A stretch of 64,000 bases of DNA from Perkinsus chesapeaki (lineage: Eukaryota; Perkinsozoa; Perkinsida; Perkinsidae). This document shows positions 45,036-55,844 of this stretch, piece by piece. The notes below the pieces were generated by a model, which was not told the DNA's origin, made no database searches, and saw only the letters and a list, made by a program, of their open reading frames with translations. The stretch covers positions 22,761 through 86,760 of the forward strand of contig JAAPAO010000086.1 of assembly GCA_013115145.1 (NCBI GenBank). The letters run 5' to 3'. Made by a program: the position numbers and the translations under genes. Positions within the stretch are counted from its first letter, which is position 1. Each line of letters begins with the position of its first letter.

Positions 45036-48000
45036 TTATTTCTTAAGCTCGCTCGGTCTCCTCTGAACCAACTCGGTATCGATATCCCTGAACTGCCTCG
45101 TCATCGGTGGGTACAGGAAGGGCCGCAAATCGAATCTGTTGTCCTCTGGAGAGTAGGCCTCAGCATGATAAGACGGCGTCAGGACAGTGCCTACCAAAAC
45201 CGATACTCCAATTATTAAATTAATACTTACACTTATGTCTGTTCCTGCAGTAACAATTGAAGAAGTGCTTCACCTTGCCAGCAACTTCATCAGCATTTTC
45301 ATTTCGGCTCTCTCCCCACATAACTCGAAGCTTATGGAACATCTGTACAGGACCGCACCTTTCCATCTTGCGGAGCCTTCCGAACCATCCGAGCTCCTGA
45401 ATGCGCAATATACAAGCCGTAGAGGCGACCAATACATACTTCATAAGTCATGCCCATGTCGACCTCGTCCAGCTGTGCCGGCTCACCAGCAACCGTAGGC
45501 CTCAACTCCGCGGTAGGTGGGGCTTGGACCTGAAGGAAGTGCTCACCTGACGAAGAATGCACTGGAAACTACGATCTCTGCAAGTGCCGGGTAACCAAGG
45601 TTAGTGGAGGCCCACACTAGGAACGACTTGAGGTCGCCCTTGGAGATACTGCCGATAGGATTTATATCCCCCGAAGAGCAATCGTATTTAGTAAGGTAAC
45701 CACGGAGGGCTTCATCGACGTTACCTAAAGTAGACAATAATGCAATGGATCACCGCTGAAAGGCAGCAGTACCGGTAGAGAGGACGAGGAGGTAGCCGCC
45801 ACGCCTTCTGGCATGGGGAAGGAGTTGAGCCAACATGAATGACACAACCATTCTACTCCGGGCTTGAATATTCTGCAAGGCAAGATCAGTCGTACGGGTA
45901 CCTGAGGAGAGAAACGTCTGATACCAGAGAATACAATACAGCATATACAGAGAATACCGGATACGGTATACCTAGATACTATATCCGAATACCGGTATAC
46001 GGTATACCTAGATACTATATCCGAATACCGGATATGGTATACCTAGATACTATATCCGAATACCGGTATACGTCGGCTACCGAGAGACCGACTAGTTATT
46101 ATAACGTTCTACTATGACCAAAGATGCACTGTATCCTACCTCCCTGTGATAGATACTTCGGCCTGAGCTCCTCATCAACCTTACCATTATCATCAGTGAT
46201 AATGTAGTCGGTAAAGGCATCCTCAACGGCGTCGCAGATCTTATCGATCATCACAAATTTATGGTAGCTCCCTACCTGTCAGACGTCAGCCAAAATGCAA
46301 GCTGCTGGCTATGACAGTTCCGTTACCTGCTCTGCGATCCTCGCAGCAAGATCACGAGTGGTCTGACCAGAGTTCTTAGAGGCCAAGTAAGCGGTGTGGA
46401 TAATGCAGTTAGCCAGCTCTTGGGAAGTCCTGGGGAGCGTCTGAAGACCGAACCTCGCCGACCCTCTTCTCTATTAGAGCCCACCCCCAAAGTACCTCAG
46501 ACGCTGTTATGCGCTTGACGTCCGCCTCCACTTGCTTGTCACCTTCGATAAGCCTATTCATAACAAGTTGGCACATCGACCCGCAAATAGCGAGAACCTG
46601 AGTTTAATAATAAAATGATCTTGCATCAGTCGAAGTGAGTCCCTTACACTAGCACTATCGGCACCGCCTGAGAGCGGTATAAAAAAGCCCGAAGCTCCAC
46701 TGCGACGAAGGTAGTCCCAAAGCCAACACGCTGGGCCTGAAGCCTCCGCAATAGCAAGATAGCTGTGTATTGTTACTCTACCTTGAGCTATCTCCTCCAT
46801 AGGGTCGCAGACTATCGGTTGAATCGGAAGATTCGCCGAGATGAATCTGAAGCAGTCGGTCCGATCGGCTTTAGAGGCGGGAAATGTCTACCTGTTGGCT
46901 GGATCGCAAAGGCGGAAATCTTTGCAGAAGACCCTTGGCACTCTCGAACCCGTCAATGCCGCTGCCTGTGTGCAGCGAGACTTCTTGCTGGCACGGTATG
47001 AATGGACCTTAATAGAGCATGGCGGGTGGGCTGCTGGACCTCTTCAAGTTCTTACCTCTTCAAGGTCAACATTGGCTGTAACCACTTCCACCTCTTTTAT
47101 GGCAAACTGAGAGCCTTGGGCGCGGACTTCGCCGTTCACAGCGATTAACGAGGAACCATCAAAGTACCTGCAGGGCATCCAATTGGAGCCAGACAAGATC
47201 GAAATGCGACATATCCAATCGTAACGCATCACTAGCTGGGTTTCACGTACCGCGGCGATTATAGGATATAGGAGGACCATAATCTTCCTACTAAGGAAGA
47301 GATGGGAGGATAAGGCTACTGTATGCAAAGGCTTAGTGCTCAGAGAGTATAAGAATCCATTATAGGCCAAATATTACAGTCTGCCGCCGTCACATCCCAT
47401 AGAGTTAGCGTAGAGGTATACACCACCAGACTTTGACGTGGCACCTACAGTGCTTGCTGAAAGAGCACCAAAGAGAAGGACAACATTACCAGCAATAAGC
47501 TTCAGACGAGTCTTCAGCTTTCTCAGTTCATGATGGGATCCGCTACCATTAGCGATGATATCTACACCATCCAGAGCCATCACTGAGAATGGAAAGTCAA
47601 CCCCAAAGGACCGTTGGTAGGACGCTACATGTGTGAGGGTTCTCAGGAGCCCACAGCTCCTCGCAAGCCTCGCATCCTACAGCACAGTCAGCCAGTTGAA
47701 CAACGGCAAAACCAAACGGACACGTCTGTTGACGGACGCCTGAGTGCAATGTAATGATGTGTAGCAATCCACAATGGTATCACTTTCCGACTGTGCTTCC
47801 TGCACTACATCTGGCAGAAGCATCTCTTCGAGGCCTCGCTCCATCGGCCACGGGGCAAACCACCTGGGACAGATTAACAACTAACGTGGCCGGAACCTTG
47901 CCTTGATTCCCGATAGTTTCCATCGTCAGCAAGAAGCATTTTAGGGCGGACCAACAGTACCCTTCCCCGATACAGGAACACACGGCAGTTATAGCCGGTC

Positions 48001-48509
48001 GACTTGTACCTATAGTACAATGCATCCACGTCGAGCATCATCCTAGTCGTGAGCCTTACAGCACTGGCATTCCTATATCTAGCAGCATGTCCAGCTCAGA
48101 GGTTGCAGTCTGATATTATGATACCATGTTCGAGAGGGGACGGGTCTTACAATAATATGGGCAATAGATTCCCAACAGTGTTGGAAAGTGTCCGTTTCTA
48201 GGAAATGATCCTCACAACCGTAACCAGAAAGCTCCAGCTCGGGCCCAGTACTGAGATAAAACGGCCAGTCATCCATGAATTCAGGCTCTGTTGCGGAAGG
48301 AGCGGTATGATATGTTAAAAAAGACGTGTAGTAGAGTGGAATTCAAGCAACATTAGAGTGAAGATTACAAGTTCAGCTTACCGGAATTTCGCATTCTTAG
48401 CGTGTGCAATGCGGATGCTCTCAAGGACTCTCCTCTCATTTCCATCGAAGTCAAGAGCCCATTGATCGAGGTTGCATGTGGCAACCACTGCCATTGACTG
48501 GCCCACCAT
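45036..48509 (-). CDS. NADSYN1: Glutamine-dependent NAD+ synthetase
   Basis: The enzyme makes NAD+ from deamido-NAD, with ammonia channelled from glutamine by an N-terminal nitrilase-type glutaminase. The start [20 protein letters not shown] (48509) matches the family. Then come [19 protein letters not shown] with the catalytic Glu, [16 protein letters not shown] with the catalytic Lys region, and the segment with the nucleophilic Cys near 47690 ([12 protein letters not shown]). [19 protein letters not shown] and [18 protein letters not shown] follow. The synthetase domain begins [19 protein letters not shown], then the P-loop [11 protein letters not shown]. Further exons read [37 protein letters not shown] and [15 protein letters not shown]. 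The C-terminus is [20 protein letters not shown], ending at 45036. One intron (around 45950-46110) holds a 36-bp tandem repeat. The enzyme looks active. Confidence 0.9.
45965..46071. repeat. 36-bp tandem repeat, three copies
   Basis: Three units begin GGTATACCTAGATACTATAT at 45965, 46001 and 46036, with lengths of 36, 35 and 36 nt. They are nearly identical apart from GTATAC/GATAT at the unit end. Each contains the palindrome ATACCGGTAT or a close variant. The array lies in an intron of the NAD synthetase gene. Confidence 0.85.
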
Positions 48510-49700
48510 TGTCGACAAAAGCACAACTGTTAATGCTACAGTCGTGCTCCTCTGCTACTCCCTATACTTTTGACACAACATAGGAAGGATAGGAAACACA
48601 CCGCATGAGATACAGTAACGCTAATTCGTTAGAAATGACATAAGTCGGATTGTTCCTAGCTTAAGCAGACGCGTCGTTTGCCCCGAAGCCCTGGTGGCAC
48701 TGCCGCATCGCTACAGTCGCCAGCAGTGAACTCCATTTCAGCAATAAGCAATCTGTAGAAGCATGTCGCCAAAGCTCTAATGCAGTTCGTTACGGCTGCG
48801 ACATACCCAGACAGCATCAATACTGGAATTCACTGCCACTATAATTCCACACCTCCCAGCCATGGCATTTTACTTTCCAAAGCAATTGGATACTTTAATG
48901 AACCGAGGTATCAATCGAAAACAGGAGCACGCTGTGAGTTTGAATATTTACCAGTAGTGCTGCCGAACCTCGCCAATTTGCAGGCTATACGGTATATCTC
49001 TAATCGAGCTATATATCTAATCCTGTATCGCAATAGCCTATACCGATACAGGATTAGATATATAGCTCGACTCGACCGACTTCAATAAACCCAAGAACAA
49101 CCAAGATAAGGACCCGTACAAGTGACATGACACGCCTTTGTCACAAACAAGATGACGTGGGATGTGACATCCTCCGACTTGATGCATCAGTACATCCCGG
49201 ATGTACGGATAAATCAATCGGGATCGATGCGCCAAGAGCACTGACAGTTGGGTCAGTATTCAGGCTTTTTAACTTTCCACGGAGGATTTGCTTGCGGATA
49301 TTTGGTCCTCGGCTTATTTATTTTCCTCTAAATTCACACGCCAAAAACTTGCAAACTTGAAATTCCGCAATGCATGATTTGCACACGCGTGCAGAGTTTA
49401 AGTTTTGGCCTTGTGCACTTCATTGCAGTGCAGTGAGACTTGTGAACGATATACGGTTCTCTGGTGTTCTTACTTGACGGTATTGCTCTGTAATTACTGG
49501 CGAATTACACCCAATCTCCAATAAAATCCTCTCTTAGAATTAAATGCGGAACGCAAAAAGCCCGCTTCCGCTTCAGGTTAACTCATCGTGCTGCCATCGG
49601 CCCGGTCGATTCGGCCGTATTATAGTACTGCCGTGCTGCTCGGATAATTATTCTCATTCCGTAGGCCATATAATTTTCGTTGTCTGCTCTTGGCATACAA
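48510..49700. other. Long divergent intergenic region
   Basis: This lies between the NAD synthetase start (minus) and the FN3 protein start (plus), so it should contain both promoters. I see no gene. The notable element is the perfect 27-bp inverted repeat at 49004-49070. Confidence 0.5.
49004..49070. repeat. Perfect 27-bp inverted repeat with 13-nt loop
   Basis: Arm 1 (49004-49030) starts TCGAGCTATATATCTAATCC. Arm 2 (49044-49070) is its exact reverse complement, ending in GATATATAGCTCGA. The spacer is CAATAGCCTATAC. It would form a strong hairpin or cruciform. A foldback mobile element or a small-RNA precursor are possibilities; neither is shown. Confidence 0.9.
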
Positions 49701-51757
49701 ATGGGTAAATTTTTTCCTTTCGGCGGTTCGTCAGCCAATACAGTGGTCGCCGACGACGAGTGTAGCAACTCGGAAAAGAACGATGAAGTACAAGCATCGC
49801 GGTGGACCAGAGCTAAGCCTTACTGTTTCTGTTGCATGCGTTATGGCTGCGCTTGTATTATTGGTGCGCTCATCGCTGTTGCTATTATCTTAATTGTCTT
49901 ATGGCAAATTGGTCTTTTCGGTGGTAAAAAGGGATCTCCCTCGACGGTCATCGACCTTGGCGAGTTGCCCTATCCTAGAGTGACATCAGGCTACACCGAG
50001 GTGAATGTTACCCTCTCTCCTGTCGCAGCTGCTCTGACATATAAGCCCAAGTACTTCTTGCTTGAGAGTCAACCCGCAGTCTCAGCCTCTGGACGCTTCC
50101 TAGCTGACACTGATGGATCGTGGACAGTCAATTCCAAGGTCAACTATGAGTCTGTACCTGTAGTTGCGCAAATTGCTGGTCTAACAGCTGGAGCTTCCTT
50201 CATCGTGAGATATAGAATCGAAATGGAGGACGGACGCCTCAGTTCCCCATCGGTTTCGGTCTTGGCTTCGCTGCTCCCTCCTGCACCACCTTCCGCCCCG
50301 GGTAAGTAGAAGGTTAACTTGAGAGTAAAACGAAGTGGATGACTGTCAGGTCTTGCGGCATACAACACTTCCACTTCGTCGGTATCGGTTATCATGGTAC
50401 CCCCAGCATCTGTTCACGGATCAAACGTTACAAGCTACAGTATGAGATATAAGGTAGGAGTTGTCAACTTCCGCCTCCGAGATTTGGAAGACACTATGTC
50501 AATTTTCTGATTGTAGGTCGGCTCCTCGACGAACTGGACATCCGAGACAATTCAAGCTGAGGATGCGACAAAGGTATAGCCGAACACCACGAGGGTTTGA
50601 ATCGGTTGTTTTTAGCCGTTCACAGTATCGGGCTTATCTCCTCAGCAGAATGTTGCCTTCACGCTTACCGCCTTCAATGGGATTGGATCAAGCCCTTCTT
50701 CCGCCGAGTATTCGATGAGGAGCGATGCTGATGGTGCAGCTGTCCCCGGCAAGGTTAATCAACAGCTTCACTGAAGCTCATCGTCATCAAATACTCTTAT
50801 CAGGTGGGCGCCATTACCGCAAGTAATATCACCTCGAACTCCATCCTTTTGCAATGGCCTCCGGTACAAGATAATGGTGCGATGATTTTAAGATATAGAA
50901 TAACCGTTGACAATCAGAGGACTGTCGAAGTCGATGGTCATATGTCGAGAGGAACCGTAACAGGCTTAGCAAGAGGCACGTCCTACCAAGTTACCGTCTA
51001 TGCTGTTAACTCAAAGGGTGATGGAGGCGCGTCGGACCCTATCACGGTTAAGACCAAGAACGACTGCAGTGCTGATCCGCCCAGCCAACCTACCATACAA
51101 ACGGTGTTCGCAGATGGTTTGAGTGTCCGATGGTATCCTCCCAAAAATCCCACTTGTGACTTGGCAATTTCTGGTTATCGTGTCGTTTGGTCGGATGGAA
51201 ATGGTGTGGCATGCACCCCTTCCGATGGTCTCAACTTTTGTGACATTACGGGTCTCTCCAACCAGAAAAGTTACTCTGTTAAAGTTCAGTCTCAGAATGA
51301 GGCGGGTTGGTCAGACCGTCAGACGAGTGTGCTCACTGCCACTACTTTACCCAAAGCACCGAGTGGTGTCGGTTGCAATACTAGAGATCAAGTTCGTTGG
51401 TGGAAGTCTGTTGCGAACAACGATGGCAGCTCTCTATATTATGATGGACAACAATTCTCACAACAAATGGTAGCTTGTGGGAAATCGGCGTACGGAGACA
51501 AGGCAGGAGTTTCCCGATGTATGCGTGATTACACTAATACTCCTTCCCGTACTCCATTCAATCTACCAGCTCTGACATCCGTCTGCACTGATCTAATCGG
51601 GGTACTGATGCAATGTGGTAGAGATCATTGTCTCTCTGATTGTGTTGCTGATCCGGCGTCCTCTAAATGTATAGAATGTAACAAACGTAATTGTAATCAA
51701 CCCTTTTACGACGCCGGAGGGCTTCCACCGGGTATTGCGCCAGAAAATCCGAAGTGA
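49701..51757 (+). CDS. Fibronectin type III repeat membrane protein with Cys-rich end
   Basis: Five exons (49701-50301, 50350-50453, 50517-50573, 50616-50753, 50804-51757) give 617 residues. A short N-terminal tail (MGKFFPFGGSSANTVV) precedes one membrane helix, CIIGALIAVAIILIVLWQIG, with a Cys cluster (YCFCCMRYGCAC) that could be acylated. The charge pattern suggests a type II protein with its C-terminus outside or in the lumen. FN3 domains follow: residues about 75-200 (weak), 205-315, then 320-410 (SNSILLQWPPVQDNGAMILR, SYQVTVYAVNSKGDGG) and 410-510 (LSVRWYPPKNPTCDLAISGY, YSVKVQSQNEAGWS). The last 100 residues are Cys-rich (CGRDHCLSDC, CIECNKRNC). An adhesion or surface role is likely. Introns are 42-63 nt. 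The ligand is unknown. Confidence 0.8.
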
Positions 51758-52933
51758 CCGAGGTACGGTGCTGTATAGTTTAGTCGCTCGAGATCTTTGC
51801 GATCCAAGCATTTCACCGTCTCTCCGGCCGGCCGGCCGGTGCAATAGAAATATTTTCAGGATGGCGACTTTGCGCACCTTGTACATATTTCAGTATTATC
51901 AAGCGGTCGTCTCTGGACAGATTATTCACTTGTCTTCAACACGCAGGCTTTCAGCACTGCTTTTCTTATCTGTCAGTGTTGTTGATTTCAGTGTGGTATC
52001 AATTAAGACAAGTACTAACTCACCGAATGGTAATATCTTCGTTCGGTAGTACTGAATTGACAGCACATACCCACGTAGTACCCGACGGTCTTCAACCTGT
52101 GAATTGATGTGGCAGAGCAAGCCGCGATGATAGTTTTCAACCCTTAAGGCACGAGCTTTGGCGGCGATGCATACGAGGTATCCGAACCAAGAACTGGTTC
52201 CCGTTGAAGAGTCTTAGCATCCCCCTCCCTCTCAGGGCTGTTACAACTGCTCTCTGGAGACCAGCTTTATGCGCATCCTGTGGGAAGTATATGGGTTCCC
52301 GTACAACGCTAGCAAATAGGCTCGGACTCTGGGTTCGATATTTGGCAAGTGAAGTTGCCAAACATCGTATGGTTGTGAGAAGATTCACACTACATATGGC
52401 TCAAATGCGAGATACTGCGCGCGGTAGATATCTTGAAGTATCCTGTTAGACTCACATGGTGAAAACTTAGAACTGCTAAGCTAGAAGGGGATCCCACTGA
52501 TATTACCCAATTAAACAGATTTCAATAATTAACACCGCTGCACGTGCACAATAACGCAACCATAAGCAGCAAATACGTCACGAGAATTACTTAACGTACG
52601 CGTACATCAATCATTGAAATCCTTTCTGGCTTCAAACGGGTTCGCTATCATGTCTCTTTTTAACCAAGTTCTGAATTATCGTCGCAGCGGCTTCCCGGCG
52701 GCGCATTCTCCAAAGGAGCTGGAGCCGCAGGACTGCACGCAGGGCATTCTTTTGAGGATGCCTAGCCTACAACAGACAACGCTCTGCAATAACGATAAAG
52801 CAACCGTTTCTCCGCGATGATTCGGAATATTTACGCGCAAATCTCTATCCTCTGGTGATGTATGTAATTGTTGTCCTCCTTTGCGCTCCCACTCGAGCCT
52901 CGCTTCATCTGCTTGGATCCACTTATTGGTGAC
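51758..52933. other. Mostly non-coding stretch
   Basis: This covers the 3' side of the FN3 gene and a possible small minus-strand gene (52137-52388, listed separately). A (GGCC)n run sits at about 51826-51840. The open frame at 52614-52820 has no recognisable features. Confidence 0.4.
52137..52388 (-). CDS. Possible small basic protein
   Basis: An 83-codon frame starts MNLLTTIRCLATSLAKYRTQ and continues with basic, helix-like sequence (LQRAVVTALRGRGMLRLFNG). The N-terminus resembles a mitochondrial presequence, rich in Arg/Lys/Ser and lacking acidic residues. No family is recognised and a chance frame cannot be excluded. Confidence 0.35.
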   Translation of the reverse strand: MNLLTTIRCLATSLAKYRTQSPSLFASVVREPIYFPQDAHKAGLQRAVVTALRGRGMLRLFNGNQFLVRIPRMHRRQSSCLKG

Positions 52934-53641
52934 TCAGCTTCCATAATTCCTACTCGTATACGCCATCTCTTCGTAGTGTTCCTCTTCGACAGGCCGTTGA
53001 CGGACACCTAAGGCGGCCGTTCCCACCTTGTCCAGTCGCGCACGTCTGCGAGCCAGCCGCTCGCTAGCCTCGTTTATATTGGTCACTAAGTTATCGATCA
53101 CCGCCGGTGCAGGAGTAATCCCGTTATCATCAATATTGGGACCTTTACAGTCCCTCAACTGCTGAGCAGCTAACCGAGATGCTTCTTCCAGCTTTTGGCA
53201 TTTGCTGATCTCAAACGGTATAACGCATCGCAGATGTAAACGGGCAAGCTTGTCATAGTCGGGCGAACCATATCGGCGTCTCACTTCCTTGAACAGAGCA
53301 TTCAGCTCTTCACATGTCATAGGGGCGGAGGCGTTATATGCTATACAGCTCTCGAGTGTCCGAGTCTCGTGTGGTGTGAGACTGATGAGCATGAGCTGCG
53401 TATGGACTGCTAGATATCCACACAATCACTGGATCTCCATCAATTTCGCGGCCTCGACAAGAATCTCCTCTGCGGGATATTGGAATCCTTCATCGTTCGC
53501 TGCCAATTGGCTCCTTGAGAAGGCTTCCGTAAAGAGCTGTGCCGCGAACGACCGCTCCACGCTTCCTGAAGGCTTCGTAAGACTAATAAAACTCTTCGGC
53601 ACTTTGAGAGGACGCACTTTCGGTAGACCCTCGACCGCCAT
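52934..53641 (-). CDS. Helical protein with an in-frame TGA, unknown
   Basis: From Met at 53641 (MAVEGLPKVRPLKVPKSFIS) the frame runs 236 codons to 52934, interrupted only by one TGA at 53426-53428. Both sides read as coherent helical protein: AEEILVEAAKLMEIQ before and HETRTLESCIAYNASAPM after, then EELNALFKEVRRRYGS and FEISKCQKLEEASRLAAQQL. No short intron removes the TGA while keeping frame. The stop may be a recent mutation, a sequencing error or a recoded codon. A divergent gene starts 140 nt away at 53782. I recognise no family. Confidence 0.5.
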
Positions 53642-53781
53642 CTTTGCCCTTGCAGTGATTTACGGCTTCACCTCGGCGCTTCAATGCCAGGTGCTCCCTA
53701 ACTCTCCACTGGTGGGCACGCATTTCAAGGTCCAGTATACGCGCATATAAATCGACCCTTCTCGGTGAGCCTACGACAGAA

Positions 53782-54785
53782 ATGACTGACTATGCAGAGA
53801 AATACCGCGGTTCTGGGAGACATCTGGAGAAAAGATGGGGTGGTGATTGTGCAAAAGCGAGCATCTACCTTGATCGGCTTCCACGCCAGCCATGTTCGAC
53901 AGGGTGGGCTTAGTCAGTGCACACCCCTTGCCCTTCTCTTGTTGATATCTTTTATGCCAAGTCAGCTCATTTCTGATTCGATCAGGAAAGGAACGTCGAG
54001 CCATTTGATGAACTCTTTCGGCGAACTCGGCGAACCCTTCACCTCGAACTAGGCGTATCGACGTGACCAAGCATTGACACACAAACTCTGATTTGTAAAG
54101 CCGAGAAAAGTCTAGTATTGAATTGGGCAGTGGCTAACTCATGCATTCATGAGGTGATCGTGTCACGCAGCTTCATCGACGACTGAATTTGGGAAACGCC
54201 AACTTCGATGAAGTGGACCCAGCGGAGCCTGAATACGCATTCGTAGGAAGTAGTCGATGACTTAGCGCGTGTAGCAGTGACTCACTGTGCGCAGAGGAGG
54301 AATGGTGTTTCGACGTTGCTTTCCGACTCGGCAAAGCAAACTTGGATCCAACACTGGACACGGATGGTGCTATAAAGCTTTGACTGCCGTGAGCTGAGGG
54401 CATCTGTCAACAAGAACCACCAAGCTGTGACGACAGATTCAGGGAGGGAACGTACTTCAAAAGCGACCCTCTCTCCCGAAACAGATCCTCCTGCAACTGA
54501 GGACGACATGTTGCGCTTGCTCTCATTACGCGACCTGCAGGCGGAACATTCAGCGAGATGACTGGATCTAAGGTAGACTTGCCTCGTTTGGCGAGAAGGG
54601 AGTCTGAATGCAGTGCGGCCACTTTCGGACCGCCCGGATGAAAGCGGGACTGCCTGACAGATGCGTTATTCAGTATCCTTGCGCGGTTGAACAATGACGA
54701 AACATATAATTCTTATTATTACTCTTACTTTGGGAACAAGCTCCAGAGCTGCTGGAGGCAGCGGCGTCGATTCTGGATTGGATAG
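53782..54785 (+). CDS. Uncharacterised multi-exon gene
   Basis: The first exon reads MTDYAEKYRGSGRHLEKRWG then CAKASIYLDRLPRQP. A phase-2 intron leads to NVEPFDELFRRTRRTLHLEL. Later exons carry LHRRLNLGNANFDEVDPAEP, EEEWCFDVAFRLGKANLDPT and a polar segment (TEDDMLRLLSLRDLQAEHSA). The similar LGNANFD/LGKANLD phrases suggest a short repeat. The 3' end overlaps the end of the minus-strand NHR gene and is uncertain. A minus-strand alternative exists for part of this region. Confidence 0.4.
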
Positions 54786-55844
54786 TAGGACTGCGGCGGT
54801 GCTTCCTACAAAAAGGTCAGCTTCACCCAACAAAGGATTATCTTACCGATCAAATCCACGACACCGTAAAGTTCCTTCCCAGTAGGGATGTTCTTAGGGC
54901 CCTCGACGACGACCTCACCATCGACGATAATAAAAAGCTGATCCACTGGAGACTTGGAAACCAAAAGCCCAACCTTTTGACCTGCCACGCGGAGGGACAT
55001 ACTTCTACGCAAAAGCTCAGTTCAGCTATTCCTCCACTCATGGAAAAATTCGTATTCGAACAAGTCCCAGAGCTCCTTGTAGAGATTTGTCACGAGAAAC
55101 TCTTGGACGCTTATCTACTTTCATAAATTTTTGTACTTTCGAGTACAGCCTAGGATTAAAAGCAACCATGTGTGAACGCGCAAGAGATTATCACCGGCTT
55201 TGAGGTCCTTGCCGCACCATCCACACGCTGACCAATCATTAGTAATCTAAACCAAGTCATACTAAGGTAACCGGAGAGAGCAGTTTTGACTATCGACCCA
55301 CCGGATCCCAAATCTGGCCGTCGAAACCAACAGCCCATGTCTCGGGTATCTCATCGCAAGAGGACGGCGCGTCGGATCCGCTTCGGACCTGCTCAACGCT
55401 GTTAATTCGACGGACACTCCAGCTGACCGACCTCTCCAGGAGGGGTTGTTGTCACTCCCAGTGTTAGACCATCAGAGTACTTCAGCGACGTGCTGGCGCC
55501 GGCAATGATGGTGACCTCCATGTAGTATCTTGAGCGTTGAATTAATAATACCGACCTCCTCTGTTTACCCAAAGGAGCTGTTGTAGGGAAGCGGTCGATC
55601 CGTCATCACAACACCGCACATGACCTCGTCCTTGGCCGCATCACCACAGTCGTACTCGGCCTCCATGCCGTTCGGAGATACTGTGATATACGGTGATAGG
55701 TTGGTGGAACAAAACGCTAGAGTATTAATAGTAGGAACGAACCTATGAAGGAGTAAGCCTATTTTAGAAACCTTCCGAAAAGGCAAATAATGTGTAAGAC
55801 CAGTCATGCTCTTGACGTGACATAGAGGCACCGGTCTCACTCAT
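54668..55844 (-). CDS. Neuralized (NHR) domain protein
   Basis: NHR domains mediate protein binding and occur in Neuralized ubiquitin ligases. The start MSETGASMSRQEHDWSYTLF (55844) is followed by an intron, then FCSTNLSPYITVSPNGMEAE and DEVMCGVVMTDRPLPYN, matching the N-terminal NHR strands. The next exons give YYMEVTIIAGASTSLKYSDG, LTLGVTTTPPGE and PETWAVGFDGQIWD. The end reads RVAGQKVGLLVSKSPVDQLF, IIVDGEVVVEG and KELYGVVDLIG, the final NHR strands. No RING finger is seen, so ligase activity is not supported. The 3' end (to 54668) may instead extend through a GTAAGA donor into exons further down. The start overlaps the stop of the coiled-coil gene by 8 nt. Confidence 0.68.

Noticed and set aside
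53771-54082. Minus-strand frame with a gag-like stretch (FAEFAERVHQMARRSFPDRI)
   Set aside because: Only about 30 residues resemble retroelement gag, no reverse transcriptase or repeats are near, and the plus strand gives a better spliced frame.
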